From Gordius sp. MW1 (Eukaryota; Nematomorpha; Gordioida; Gordea; Gordiidae): a DNA stretch of 64,000 nt. Shown piece by piece: positions 12,301 to 22,889 of the stretch (within the stretch, counting starts at the first letter, position 1; each line of letters starts with the position of its first letter). The translations under genes were made by a program, and so were the position numbers. The notes below the pieces were generated by a model. The model was not told where the DNA came from and ran no database searches. It saw only the letters and a list, made by a program, of their open reading frames with translations. The stretch is from positions 12,152,001 through 12,216,000 of the forward strand of contig OZ038526.1 of NCBI GenBank assembly GCA_964036665.1. Direction: 5' to 3'.

Positions 12301-15228
12301 CATGAAACAAATAAGATTATGTTTAAATTTATTAAATGATTCATTTGCAAAACTCTATATTTCAAATTGAATGTGACCTGATACTGTATGCTATCATGAT
12401 ATATATATATGTACCTATAATAAATCATGAAAATAAATTTAGTAATCAAAATCTGTGGAATTAATTAGTTTCATAAATCTCACTTTAATTTGTTGATTAA
12501 ATTTTCACCCTCATGGGAGTAGCCAGGAAATTGAAATTAGAGGGGCAATAATGATTAAGGGAGGGGCAAATTGAACATTTTTTTAATTTTAGCCATAATT
12601 TGATAAAATATCCAAGATTTTTTAAATTTAGAGGGGGGCAGCCTCCCCCTGCCACCCCTTGGCTACGCCCATGCGCACCGCAATTTTTCTTACTCTCGCG
12701 TTGCATACCAAAATTTGAACGTTCGGAAGGGATTCGATTAAAAAATTTTTTAACACTTTCGGGCCGGGTCGGGTTCGGGTTGAAAATTTTAAAATGCTTT
12801 TGGGTCGGTTCGGGTTGAAAAATTTAAAATGATTTTGGGTCGGGTCCGGGTTGAAAATTTTAAAAATATTTCGGGTTCGCGTTTAAAAAAATGACTTTGC
12901 AGTTCTCTAATGAAAGCTAATGGCCCAGATGGAATACCTATAGACGCATTGCTGGGATGTCGTAAAAAACAAGCACCACCATGACAAACCTCTTACCAAG
13001 ATATTGGTAAAAGAGCGATTTCTCAATCAATGGCGAGCAAGCACGATTATATTCTTATTTAAAGGCAAAGGAGACCCTCAGGACTGTGGCAATTACAGAG
13101 GTATCAAGCTAACTTGCCATTCCTTGAAGCTTATGGAAAGGATCTTAGTATCAAGGCTAAAAACGAGGTGGAGTTATCGGCTAACCAATACGGATTTGTG
13201 GCCGGCAAATCCACAATCGACCCAATCTTGGCACTAAGACAAATAATTATATGATGAAAAGAGAAGAGACTTACAAATTGTCTTTACTCGGAGAAAGCTT
13301 ACACGGTCACTCGCGATTTAATATGGTGGTGCCTGAGAAAACAAAATAACCCTAACGCGTATCTAGGGCTTGTGAAAAATATTCATGAAGCCTCAAACTC
13401 TTGCATTAGGACGACAGTTGAAGTCTAATCCTTTTCGGGTTAAAATTGGATTACATTACGAATCTGCTTAAAATCCCTTTTTATTTAATATAGTTATAGA
13501 CACGATAACGAGAGAATTCCAAAACCATCGCCATAGTGTATGCTATATGCCGATGACATAGTACTATGCGAAGAAACAAAGGAAAGGTATTCGAAGAAGT
13601 CGAAAAGTGGTTAAAGCGCTTAGCTGAATATGATTTAAAGGTCAACGATCGAAAAACGGTATACATGGAAATGAACGTTACAGGTATTATCGGTGGATGT
13701 CCATCGAAAGTACCCAAAAGTAGACAGGTTTACATACCTCGGCTCGATCCTACAGAGGCAGGTTGCGCAACAGAAGTCAATGCCCGGATCCAAAAAAGCA
13801 TGGCTTAAATGGCGAAGTATATCCGGTGTAATGTGCGACAAGAAAATGGCAATATGGTTGAAGAGCAAAACTTACAAGTCCATCATAAGACCGATGTTAC
13901 TCTATGGAAGTGGAACATGGACGTTAAACCCCACGGAAGGAAAGCCATTACAAGCCACAGAGATGAGAATGAACGAATGGCTTTCTCATGACAAAAATGG
14001 GTATTCACGAAATGGGCTGAGGTGGTATGGGCATATATTAAGAAGGGACACGAGTGACTTAAATCGAAAAGTACTGGACATGAAGGTACCGGGGAAGAGA
14101 GGAAGAAGACCACCCCGTGTCACGTGGAAAAGGCAAGTCGATAAAGTTATTGAAACGAAAAAGATTAGTCAGCACATGGCACTCACCCGGTCAAGATGGA
14201 ATAAACTTATTAAAACAAACGCAACGATTGTGGAACCATATAACTGTTAAAGAAGACCTTAAGCCATTCTTGTGACAACTTTGATTTTAATTAACTCATT
14301 CATCCATCATGTTTTAATAAATAAAACCCATCGTTAAGCTAAAATTGCCTGTTTTTAGATTCAATTGGATTGGTGGTGTTAAAAGACGCCTGCGCTAGTA
14401 TTAATATTGTAGCATTTAATTCTGTGTGAATTCAATTATTTTTTGAGGAGTAACCCCCCCCTCTAAAATTCTGGAAAGTCATTTTTTTAACCCTACCCGA
14501 AAACGTTTTTATTGAAATGGTGTGTGCGATTTTTTGGAGTTGAAGGGTTTATAATGAGCACCATGCGATGCAAAGAGAAAATTTTCGACAGAATAGGAGA
14601 TATAGTGCACAAATTTGACTTTTAATTTAAAATAATATATAATTCCCTATTACAGGCTAAAAACATTTATAATTGGTGCTTAACATTTTCGCATCGCGCT
14701 TATCACTGAACGCAGCCCTCAGACACGACGAATAATATTTGAATCTCCACAAAAACCGACACTTAATTTCTAGCTCATACCCTGCATGATAGAATCTAGT
14801 AACTTAAGTTGGACGCAGCAGCATTGTAAAAATAATTGATTTAGCCATTATTTTCAACAATTAATTATAGCTTTCAATATTATCCCATCGAAATTTTTCA
14901 AAAAAATATGGCGCGATTTGTGTATAAGTTTGGGTGTAAAAAATTTAACTATTTTAGCTTGCTTGCATTTTTAAAAGTGTTTTTTAAAACTATTTTAAGT
15001 AAAATGTTCCAATTGTTTTTTTTTTAGCAATATTAGCCATTTAACTAAAAATTTATATTTTAGGACTCGGTGAGGAATGATTTGCTATTCGATGAAAATC
15101 TAGACAATGATATTGAAATTATTGAAATTACCGAAGAAACTAAAAGAAAGATAGAATCTAATCGATTAAAGGCTTTGGAAATAAAACGTCAAAAATTAAA
15201 AACATTCAATGATAGTCAATCATACTGA
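9374..15228 (+). CDS. TIPIN: TIPIN/Csm3/Swi3 replication-fork protein, 7 exons
   Basis: TIPIN partners Timeless in the fork protection complex, which stabilises stalled replication forks and helps S-phase checkpoint signalling in the nucleus. Exons inferred from homology and phase: 9374-9441, 9533-9553, 9589-9664, 9714-9836, 9874-10015, 10132-10166 (or to 10169), 15064-15228; about 209 residues. All introns are GT-AG: 91, 35, 49, 37, 116 and about 4,900 nt. The Swi3 domain begins PKFDEN and continues through FKGLGHEKEDLD and YEHWALRLFPKFVF, aligning without gaps to the human motif as I recall it. The C-terminal exon has the TEETKRKIESNRLKALE motif typical of TIPIN. An in-frame ATG at 9365 is an alternative start. 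The last intron is loaded with transposons. Exons 5-6 are less conserved, so their limits are less sure. Confidence 0.82.
10799..10952. mobile_element. MULE-type MITE with long hairpin
   Basis: A 154-bp near-palindrome with arms of about 50 bp (left TCAACTCGCC...GTCCCCCAGCT, right AGCTGGGGGACATT...GGCAAGTTGA). It is flanked by a perfect 9-bp direct repeat GATTACCAT at 10790-10798 and 10953-10961. A 9-bp duplication and ends starting with GG fit a Mutator-like element. It lies in the last intron of TIPIN. Confidence 0.8.
11033..11240. mobile_element. hAT-type MITE
   Basis: A 208-bp element starting CAGGCGCGTAGCCAGG and ending CCGCCACTG, with internal G and C runs. It is flanked by a perfect 8-bp duplication TCCTAGTA at 11025-11032 and 11241-11248, typical of hAT transposition. 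It lies in the TIPIN last intron. Confidence 0.82.
11898..12909. mobile_element. Non-autonomous hAT element
   Basis: 1,012 bp with 12-bp perfect inverted ends TAGAGAACTGCA / TGCAGTTCTCTA and a perfect 8-bp target duplication ATGAAAGC at 11890-11897 and 12910-12917. Both ends carry repeated GGGTCGGGTTC / TTGAAAATTTTAAAATG motifs. No transposase is seen. It splits the LINE relic, since the coding traces on each side join at the duplication. Confidence 0.9.
12512..12673. mobile_element. Small MITE nested in the hAT element
   Basis: 162 bp with inverted ends CATGGGAGTAGCCAGG and CTTGGCTACGCCCATG, the same end family as 51210-51847. It contains purine-rich GAGGGGCAATA stretches. No clear target duplication could be confirmed. 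Confidence 0.6.
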
Positions 15229-15292
15229 TTAGTCACATGTCTAGCATTTAATTAGTTTGAAAATATATTTATTATGCAATACTTACATATAA

Positions 15293-15298
15293 AATAAA
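15293..15298 (+). promoter_or_regulatory. Poly(A) signal of TIPIN gene
   Basis: AATAAA 65 nt after the TIPIN stop codon, in a suitable place for 3'-end formation. Confidence 0.55.
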
Positions 15299-15299
15299 A

Positions 15300-16009
15300 A
15301 TTATATGGCATTTCTAGTATTAGTACCTACCGTCTTTTTAGGATCATAGTTTTGTCAAGATATTGTCTTATTTTATAACTATTTTTGATAAATGGTCTTA
15401 TACGCAATGTCCCTGAGGTTACTACGAAGATGATTCATCGATAGCCATGGACTTTGCCATGGAGATTCAAAAACTATTTAATTGAATTTAAAGTTCTGCC
15501 TTTTTAAACTAATATATTTTAACATTTCCCTATTTTAAAAATTATTTAAGATTTATTAAAAGTCTAAAAAACATAAGTCCATAAGTTTAATAATCAAAAT
15601 CGTCGATTTGTTTTTCATCGCCATCGCCAATTTATAAAAATGCCAATATACGCAAATAATCTCGTAAGGTGAATATGTAAATCCCGACAGTTCACAGAGG
15701 CAATAACATATCTCGAGTGCCTGCTTGAATCATTTTCGCTAGCAAGCGGCATTAACACTAACGTTTAAAACATAATATGCGAGAGAGAAAGGGGGGAAGA
15801 GTGGGTAATCGTTGCAGTTCAGTGTATTGTATCCACAAGAAGATACATATTTTTATAATCGTCTTTAATTTTTACTCAAAATATACCATTTTTATAGGCC
15901 AGCAGTCTTCTACGTTCTATGACTGTATATTACCTAGGGTGGTGGGCTGTCCTTCCAACATTTCCATTTGTCTTTATATTTACCTATCTTTTTATTTATG
16001 CTGCGCATT
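15300..16009. other. Intergenic, no recognised feature
   Basis: AT-rich sequence after the TIPIN poly(A) signal. An open frame at 15777-16013 has no recognisable domain and I do not regard it as a gene. Confidence 0.55.
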
Positions 16010-16013
16010 TTAA

Positions 16014-16375
16014 CCCGATAGGTATCAGTGTAACCTGTAGGTGACACCACTTTGAATGCGTAAAATATTAATTATTAAATTGAATATGAAAGAGCACAAT
16101 TTGGCGAATCAGCTGATATGTTTTATTCCCTTTCTCTTCCTTCTTTCATTAATAATACGATAAATTTCGTTAATTTTGGAATTTAGACTGCTTCTAATAT
16201 ATTCACTATAAATGGAGACTCAACCGTAACTAATCTTATTTTAATTTATATCATCAAAATCTTGACACTTACAATTATTCAGATATAAAATTTAATGGTT
16301 TTTAGTTAATTAAATTGTGAATAATGTTGGTCCAAAGTTTGGTGTAACCTGTAGGTTACACTGGGCAGTGGTCCA
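16014..16375. mobile_element. piggyBac-type end or MITE
   Basis: A TTAA at 16010-16013 is followed by CCCGATAGGTATCAG, which matches the inverted terminal sequence CCCGACAGGTACCAG at the right edge of the piggyBac relic (ending 32138). The motif GTGTAACCTGTAGGTGACACC follows, and a palindromic variant GTGTAACCTGTAGGTTACAC recurs near 16345. I do not find a clear second terminus, so the extent is approximate. Confidence 0.5.
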
Positions 16376-16395
16376 TACGTAAGGCTACGTCTTAA

Positions 16396-16648
16396 GAATC
16401 GGGGTCAAAATAGCAGAAAAAAACAGCAGAATTGGTCAGAACTGGTCAGAACAAGATTTTAGATCATCAATATATTAGAATTAAATCTCAAATGGGGAGG
16501 GAATTTGATGTGCATCTAATCCTAACCCTGACCCTAACCTAAAACGCTGACCTAAAACACTAACCCAAACCTTAACCCTCCTGACCAATCTTGATCTGAC
16601 CAGTTCTGACCAATTCTGCTGTTTTTTCTGCTATTTTGACCCGGTCCC
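16396..16648. mobile_element. MITE with ~50-bp inverted ends
   Basis: 253 bp with long inverted ends (GGGGTCAAAATAGCAG... / ...CTGCTATTTTGACCC), each carrying GAATTGGTCAGAACTGGTC or its complement. A perfect 8-bp direct repeat CGTCTTAA flanks it at 16388-16395 and 16649-16656, suggesting a hAT-like mechanism. The middle has short CTAACCCTGACCC-like runs. Confidence 0.8.
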
Positions 16649-16659
16649 CGTCTTAATAC

Positions 16660-17205
16660 CTTAGACTATATAGACTGCTCATGCCATATGCTGCATATGG
16701 GTAATTGTGTGTCTAATTTTCCTCCATTTTGAAGAGTGCATTTGGTGTATTTTAACATATAATTTTGCCCTATAACAGTCAATTTACCTTCCTCACTCGT
16801 TTATAAATTTAAAAAACGTCAATAAATTAATATTATACAAAATATTTATGGCACTATATTATTAAACAAACTTTAATAGCAGTTTTTACATTTTTAATTT
16901 TTATGTATTTTTTAAATGATATTTATTTTAAAATGCTGTTTTTGATATCTACCCAATTTAATATTTTTTTTATTTACCTTTTTAAAATTATTAAATTTGC
17001 GAAAATTACTCATTTCTATATAATCACAACGCTACAATACACGTTTCAAAACGGTGGAAAAAAGGGTACACATTTTGTGCGTTGATGAGCAGTCTATCTA
17101 GTCTAAGCTTAATACGCGCTACAACTTCAAGCCCGCAATTTTTTTTCTGTCCAAATACGCGCTTCACGTTTCATGGATACAATTACTTTATTAATCATTT
17201 TACTT
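16660..17205. other. AT-rich intergenic, nothing recognised
   Basis: No gene, repeat or structured element recognised. Open frames here are short and low in complexity. Confidence 0.5.
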
Positions 17206-17209
17206 GTTT

Positions 17210-17602
17210 AGGATTGTCAAGTTTAGAAAATAAATATACATTATCAACTTAATATATTGTTATTAATGTTTAGGATTGTCAAGTTTAGAAAATAAATATA
17301 CATTTTATTGTCTACAATATCAACTTAATAGATTGTTATTAATGTTTAGGATTGTCAAGTTTAGAAAATAAATATACATTATTAACATAATATATTAGAT
17401 TAATGTTTAGGATTGTCAAGTTTAGAAAATAAATATACATTATCAACTTAATATATTGTTATTAATGTTTAGGATTGTCAAGTTTAGAAAATAAATATAC
17501 ATTATCAACTTAATATATTAGATTAATGTTCAGGATTGTCAAGTTTAGAAATTAATTATACATTTTATTGTCTACAATATCAACTTAATATATTGCTATT
17601 AA
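17210..17602. repeat. ~60-bp minisatellite, left of gypsy element
   Basis: About seven copies of a 55-80-bp unit containing TTTAGGATTGTCAAGTTTAG and AAATAAATATACATT, with some copies expanded by ATTGTCTACAAT. The same unit forms the array at 22522-22880 on the other side of the gypsy element, and one stray copy lies at about 29085-29115. Confidence 0.88.
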
Positions 17603-17725
17603 TGTTTTATTCATATATGGGATTACGATATGGAATTATAACAACCGGCCAATAGTAATGTATTAACCAGGAAAACATATGTAACATAAAATATATACAC
17701 AAGGAACGCTTAACAATATATTACA
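17603..17725 (-). repeat. 3' LTR (short) of gypsy element
   Basis: On the - strand it starts TGTAATATATTG and ends ATGAATAAAACA, about 123 bp. A close copy lies at 22397-22521. The polypurine tract lies directly upstream in the element's orientation. Confidence 0.7.
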
Positions 17726-17738
17726 ATAGTCCCCCCTA
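17726..17738 (-). other. Polypurine tract of gypsy element
   Basis: On the - strand TAGGGGGGACTAT immediately precedes the LTR start, the usual plus-strand priming site. Confidence 0.6.
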
Positions 17739-17740
17739 AG

Positions 17741-18361
17741 TTAATAATATTCTTCATCGTATCTTCTTGGAGGTTGGCGTCGTCGCTGCGGTCGTGGACT
17801 AATTGCCGTGGTTACTTGTTCTCGTCCTTCACTCTCGTCATCACCCCCTATCCAGTTCGTTACATTCCCCAATGCTCTTCTTAACTGGTCTGCATGCTTC
17901 CGCTTTACTCGCCCTTCGGCCCAGACATCGTAGGACCAATCATTCTTTTTGTGATTCACCACTCCAGCGTGCCAACCTTTTTCCATTTCATTTTTTACCC
18001 ATACTTTATCTCCTTCCTTAAAGGTACGGTAAAAAGCCTTCCTATCGTGATAATATTTCTGCTTCCACATATTACCTATTGTTATCTCTCTACCTGATCG
18101 ACGTAGCTGGGCCAAGGAGGACCTTATTCTTCTTTTGAACATTAGTTCACTAGGAGACACGCTGGTAGTATTATGGGGAGTCAGTCTATAAGTCATCAAG
18201 ACTTGAGCAATCGACTTTTCTTCACCTCGATTTGTCTTAAAAGTAGAGTAAAACCGCATTTTCAAAGTCTTAATAAATCTTTCACATAAGCCATTAGATT
18301 TTGGGTGATATGGGGATGTCCGAACGTGTTTAATTCCGTTTGCTCTTGTGAAAATTGCGAA
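17741..18361 (-). pseudogene. Gypsy integrase C-terminal part
   Basis: The reading frame 18265-17741 carries the region after the DDE core (RLTPHNTTSVSPSELMF) and a C-terminal binding module (KEGDKVWVKN). The segment 18361-18266 carries the link to the core in another frame, including the stretch with the third acidic residue region (NGLCERFIKTLK). The frame break near 18362 separates it from the core. Confidence 0.82.
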
Positions 18362-18865
18362 TCATTTTCCCGTAAATTGACCCCCATTGTCCGTGACTAT
18401 GACCCTAGGCACTCCTAACCGTGCAAACCATTCCCGCAACGCGATAATTCCATCTGAATGTAGCGAATTTAAAATCCTTACTTCTGGCCATTTCGAATAC
18501 GCATCTACTAATACTAGCCAATATTTGTGGTTAACTGGACCAGCCAAATCGATATGTACACGGTCCATTGGCTCCTCCGTAGTAGGCCATAAATATAAGG
18601 GAGATTCGGCCATAGTCGGTCGAGTTTGTTGGCAGCTTTGACACCTGTGAACAAAGTTTTCAATATCATCGTTAAAATTTGGCCACCAACAATAAAATTT
18701 TGCTAGGTCGATCATGCCCGATATCCCCGGATGTCCGGTGTGCAGATTCTCGAGCACAGCTTGCTTTAAATTTTCTGGAACCATTAACCGATTTTGCCAG
18801 TAAAGTAAATTATTTTCAACGGATAATTCATTTTTCTTTGGGTAAAAACTTACGAATAGTTGCAT
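18362..18865 (-). pseudogene. Gypsy integrase zinc finger and core
   Basis: Contains the HHCC zinc-binding motif (HTGHPGISGM ... CQSCQQTRP) and the first two acidic residues of the DDE triad (HIDLAGP and VIVTDNGGQFTG). This enzyme inserts the DNA copy. It is interrupted at the end by a frameshift. Confidence 0.87.
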
Positions 18866-19442
18866 CGCTGGCAGGTTTGCTCCAATTGCAACGGATCATA
18901 TCAATAACAGAATTTAATCTTGCATCCCTCCTTGTTCCTTCCACCAACGTCTTCCTATCAAATTCTAAATCTTCAATCATGTGTATGTGAATGTCTTCTT
19001 TAACATCTACAAGGGTAGGTAACCGCGATAATGAATCTGCTATTTGGTTCCTATCACCAGATATATACTCAACTTTAAAATCGTATGCCATTAATTTTGT
19101 ACTCCATCTTTGTAATCGCAAGTTGCAATTATGATGATGTCCCTGGCGACCAAATATATATTGTAAAGGTCGGTGATCTGTTCTCAATATGAATGTTCTC
19201 CCATATAGGTATTGATGGAATTTATTAACAGCATATATGATACCTAAAGCTTCTTTATCAATAGTGGAATATTCTTTTTCTGCCGGGGTTAAAACTCTTG
19301 ATGCATACGCTATGGGCTTTTCTTTCCTACAGACTCCACGTGCATAAGTACCGCCCCCAGTCCTGTATCACATGCATCTATGTATAAAACTATTGGTTTA
19401 TTTAATGAATAAGGAACCACACTATCTTCTTTTGATATTAGG
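18828..19442 (-). pseudogene. Gypsy RNase H
   Basis: Reads IDACDTGLGAVL, then in further frames the KEALGIIYAV...FHQYLYGRTF and RTDHRPLQYIF motifs and the GDRNQIADSLSRLP end typical of gypsy RNase H. The hAT insertion at 19443 separates it from the rest of the RT. A frameshift lies between 19310 and 19190. Confidence 0.85.
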
Positions 19443-20378
19443 CAGGGGTTTGAACCCGCCCAAAATAAAATCGGGTTCGTGTTCGGGTTTGGCATATATT
19501 TTAAAATCGATCGTGTTCGGGTTTGGCATAAATTTTGAAACCCGGTTCGGGTACAGGTTCGGGTTCAAGAAATTTTATTATACTAATAATACATTTTTAC
19601 CTTCAAAAAATTATTAAATAGTTAACTTAATTTTTAAATAGCACCTAATTAAATTCACATGCCAATTATTTCATCTAATTGTGCATATGTATTTATTGAA
19701 TTTTTAATGTTCTAATTTATTTTTGGATTTAAAAGCATTAAAAATATAATTAATAAAAGCCATACCATATTTTAAATTACACAAAAATATTTTTATTCAA
19801 CGTATACTTCACATTCACATCATAAAATATAAATACAGTTGACACATAAATTAATTTTGATATATTATTTAATCTTACAATTAAAAAAATCTTCTAATAT
19901 TTGATCAATCATTTGCGATCGATAAGAATAAATTTTAATGAGGAAAAAGCTCTTTCCACGCCAACTTGGGTAGGTGGAACAGATTTCTTTATATTAAATG
20001 TTAAAGTTCATATATTTAAAGTATTTTACAATTATTATATAAATTATAATATATATCAATTATATATATAATACTTACAAATAATTCTTGAGATAATTAG
20101 TATTGATTAATGAATGAAAAATGCCGAAAACATAAAAATATTGAAATTAAAATCATATGGTTTTCTTAGTTTCGTTACATTCTTATGATAGGGAAAACTG
20201 AAATATTCAATTCCATTCACAATATATTTTTGAATTAAAACCCCGAAACCGACCCCTTTTTGTATTTATTGGGTTCGGGTTCGGGTTTTAAATGTATTTT
20301 ATAAAATGGGTTTGGGTTCGGGTTCTGTTAAACATCGGGTTTTACCCGGTTCGGGTTCGGGTTCGGGACAAACCCCTG
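19443..20378. mobile_element. Non-autonomous hAT element inside gypsy pol
   Basis: 936 bp with inverted ends CAGGGGTTTGAACCCG / CGGGACAAACCCCTG and repeated GGGTTCGGGTTC near both ends. A perfect 8-bp duplication ATATTAGG lies at 19435-19442 and 20379-20386. The gypsy reading frame on both sides joins in phase when one duplication is ignored. Confidence 0.92.
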
Positions 20379-20386
20379 ATATTAGG

Positions 20387-21722
20387 GTCTTTAATTTATC
20401 AAAACATTTTTCTTCCTCTTTCCCCCATTCCCATTTAGAGTCCTTTTTTAGAAGGTTGTGTAATGTGACGCATTGTGGTTGAAGCATCGGTATAAATCTG
20501 GTTAAATAATTCAATAACCTAAAAATTCTTTGAGTTCAGACTTGTTTGTTGGTCTTTTGCAGTTCCTTAAGGCCAAAATTTTCTCTTCCGTAGGTTGAAT
20601 GCCTTTATAACTAATTTTATGACCTAAGTAGACAACGGAATCTTGAAGGAACTTTATTTTACTCGAGGTTGTAGTTATCCCTACTTATTCAAAACGTTTT
20701 AATACTTCTTTAATAATTGACCCATGTTGTTCGTCATTTATTCCCGTTATTATAATGTCATCTATAAACACTGCCGTGTTGGGAATTCCATATAAAAGGT
20801 TGCTTATATACCTCTGAAATATTAAAGGGGCAACCTTGATTCCAAATAGTAGTCTGCGATAACGATATAATCCTAAGTGTGTTGCAATTGTAAGTAACCT
20901 TGCACTCCGTTCAGACATTTTCAGCTGCAAGAATGCGTCTTTTAAATCGATGACGGTAAATTTATTGCCTCCAATCAGTTTTGCTGTAACATCTTCAAAA
21001 GTAGGCAACGTATCCCCAACATCGTACAAATAATCATTTAATGTGACTTTGAAGTCTCCACATATCCTGATTGATTTACCTTTCTTATAACGGTTTACGG
21101 TAGGTGTGCACCATTGAATTGCAGTGTTTGAATCAACCTTTTCGATTACTTCTTCTTCCAATAATCTTTTAATCTCTTTTTCAATGGCCTCCTTCATTGG
21201 AAAAGGTACCCTACGCGGGGGCAAACTTATAGGCCTATAAGGGATTTTTAAATGTAAATCTACCAAAAAATTGTTTACTACACCCAATTTCTCTGAAAAT
21301 ACTTTGGGAAATTGATCAATCAAATTTTCTAACTTAATTTGTCGAATATAAATATTTTTTGGCAATTCAAATCCAAATTTTAAAATTTTAGGCAACCCTA
21401 ATATTAAACCACCTTCATTGACTACTATCACATAGATGTCAAAACATTTATCATTAATTTGCCCTTTAACTAAACACCTACCTAAAGTTTTGATATTATA
21501 ATTTCCATAACCTAATATGCTAGGACATCCTGTTAACCCGGGCTGACCTATCTCTATCCAAGTCTGCTTATCTATTACAGTAGCCTGAGCAGCTGTATCA
21601 AACTCAAAATTATAAGGTTTCCCATTTAATATTGCTCTAACCAAAGCTCTATTGATTTTATAAGTTTTAATACATCTAATGTAATTGTTATCATTTCCTC
21701 TATTTAAATAATTCCCATTCAT
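20387..21722 (-). pseudogene. Gypsy protease and reverse transcriptase
   Basis: The 345-residue frame 21722-20685 begins with a retropepsin-like region whose active site reads DTAAQAT, a variant of the usual DTGA. The RT follows, with LIDLKDAFLQL and the catalytic box FIDDII (at about 20745-20765). After a frame break at 20685 the thumb continues (LGHKIS..GIQPTEEKI) and runs to NYLTRFIP and the hAT insertion. Confidence 0.87.
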
Positions 21723-22390
21723 TTCCTTATTGAAATTCTTAAATTTATAATAAGAATTATTTTTATTAAAATGACAAAACCTAGCTATATGACCTTGTTT
21801 CTTACAATTAAAACATATCAGCTCTTATTATTTTGACCTTTTACAATTTTATTAATATCATTATGTATGACCTTATCCTCTACTTCATCCCTTGCTCTTT
21901 CATAACTTATAGCTAATTCATATACAGTTTTGAATTTTAGCTTTTCATTTCCATCTTTACCTTCTGGAAACCTGATCCTGATTTCATTTTCTACTCTGCT
22001 ATTGTCTAAATTCAATAAGAACCCATCCCTTAACATTTCATCTTCATCATCATAATTGCATTTTGTTATTAACCCCTTAAGTTTTTGAGCATACTCCTCA
22101 ATTGAATCTGTACCTCTTCTACATCCTAAAAAACTTAGTCTCGAAAAAAAATAGAATTTTTACTCTAATTTTAAATAAATTACTAATTCCTCAAAACTAC
22201 AGTCATTAATAAGTTTCGGATATACCTTAAGCTTTAATTTTTTCAGGGTAGGGAGGCCAATGAATGTTCTGAGATATTTCTTCTTGTTCTCCGGCGCGAC
22301 TTCTTTAATTTCCATGGCATTTTCTAAAACCAATAGCCAATCTTCTATGTCCACTTGATCTGTGAATTCTTCTATTTTGACCAGCCCCAT
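21723..22390 (-). pseudogene. Gypsy gag with CCHC zinc knuckle
   Basis: Starts ATG at about 22390 with a DWLLVLENAM-type gag segment and breaks near 22160. It resumes at 22036-21818. A zinc knuckle CFNCKKQGHIARFC (CX2CX4HX4C) lies in a neighbouring frame at about 21780-21825. It sits just inside the 5' LTR. Confidence 0.75.
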
Positions 22391-22396
22391 TTATAG

Positions 22397-22521
22397 TATT
22401 TATTCATATATGGGATTACGATATGGAATTATAACAACCGGACAATAGTAATGTATTCAGAACCAGGAAAACATATGTAACATAAAATTTATACACAAAG
22501 AACGCTTAACAATATATTACA
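22397..22521 (-). repeat. 5' LTR (short) of gypsy element
   Basis: About 125 bp, nearly identical to 17603-17725 apart from small differences. It adjoins the gag start on one side and minisatellite on the other. Confidence 0.7.
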
Positions 22522-22880
22522 AAGTTTAGAAAATAAATATACATTATCAACTTAATATATTAGATTAATGTTTAGGATTGTCAAGTTTAGAAAATAAATA
22601 TACATTATCAACTTAATATATTAAATTAATGTTTAGGATTGTCAAGTTTAGAAAATAAATATACATTATCAACTTAATATATTAGATTAATGTTTAGGAT
22701 TGTCAAGTTTAGAAAATAAATATACTTTTTATTTTCTACAATAACAACTTAATATATTGTTATTAATGTTTAGGATTGTCAAGTTTAGAAAATAAATATA
22801 CATTATCAACTTAATATATTAGATTAATGTTTAGGCTTGTCAAGTTTAGAAAATAAATATACATTATCATCTTAATATAG
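22522..22880. repeat. ~60-bp minisatellite, right of gypsy element
   Basis: About six copies of the same TTTAGGATTGTCAAGTTTAG unit as 17210-17602, beginning part-way through a unit (AAGTTTAG) at the LTR edge. Confidence 0.88.
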
Positions 22881-22889
22881 GATGTTATT

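Larger units (their letters stand above)
11590..14335 (+). pseudogene. RTE-like LINE reverse transcriptase relic
   Basis: Coding traces in several frames match the endonuclease/reverse transcriptase type common in invertebrate non-LTR elements. Left part (11640-11897): KNAAHTEMADRL and linker. After a hAT insertion: NGPDGIP, KGKGDPQDCGNYRGIKL (about 13055-13110), a broken YADD region near 13545-13560 and the C-terminal part, including PMLLYGSGTWTLNP and GKRGRRPPRVTW (to 14250). Many stops and frameshifts show a dead copy. An AATAAA-rich A-rich end lies near 14320-14330. No full 5' end is visible. It lies in the TIPIN last intron, on the sense strand. Confidence 0.82.
17603..22521 (-). mobile_element. 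Decayed Ty3/gypsy LTR retrotransposon
   Basis: About 4.9 kb including a 936-bp hAT insertion. The order on the - strand is LTR, gag, CCHC knuckle, protease, RT, RNase H, integrase, polypurine tract, LTR, which is the gypsy order. The LTRs are very short (about 123-125 bp). Several frames are broken. No target duplication is visible because each LTR directly meets minisatellite sequence. Confidence 0.87.

Noticed and set aside
16520-16590. Telomere-like CTAACCCTGACCCTAACC
   Set aside because: Only a few irregular units, inside a MITE with its own ends and duplication.
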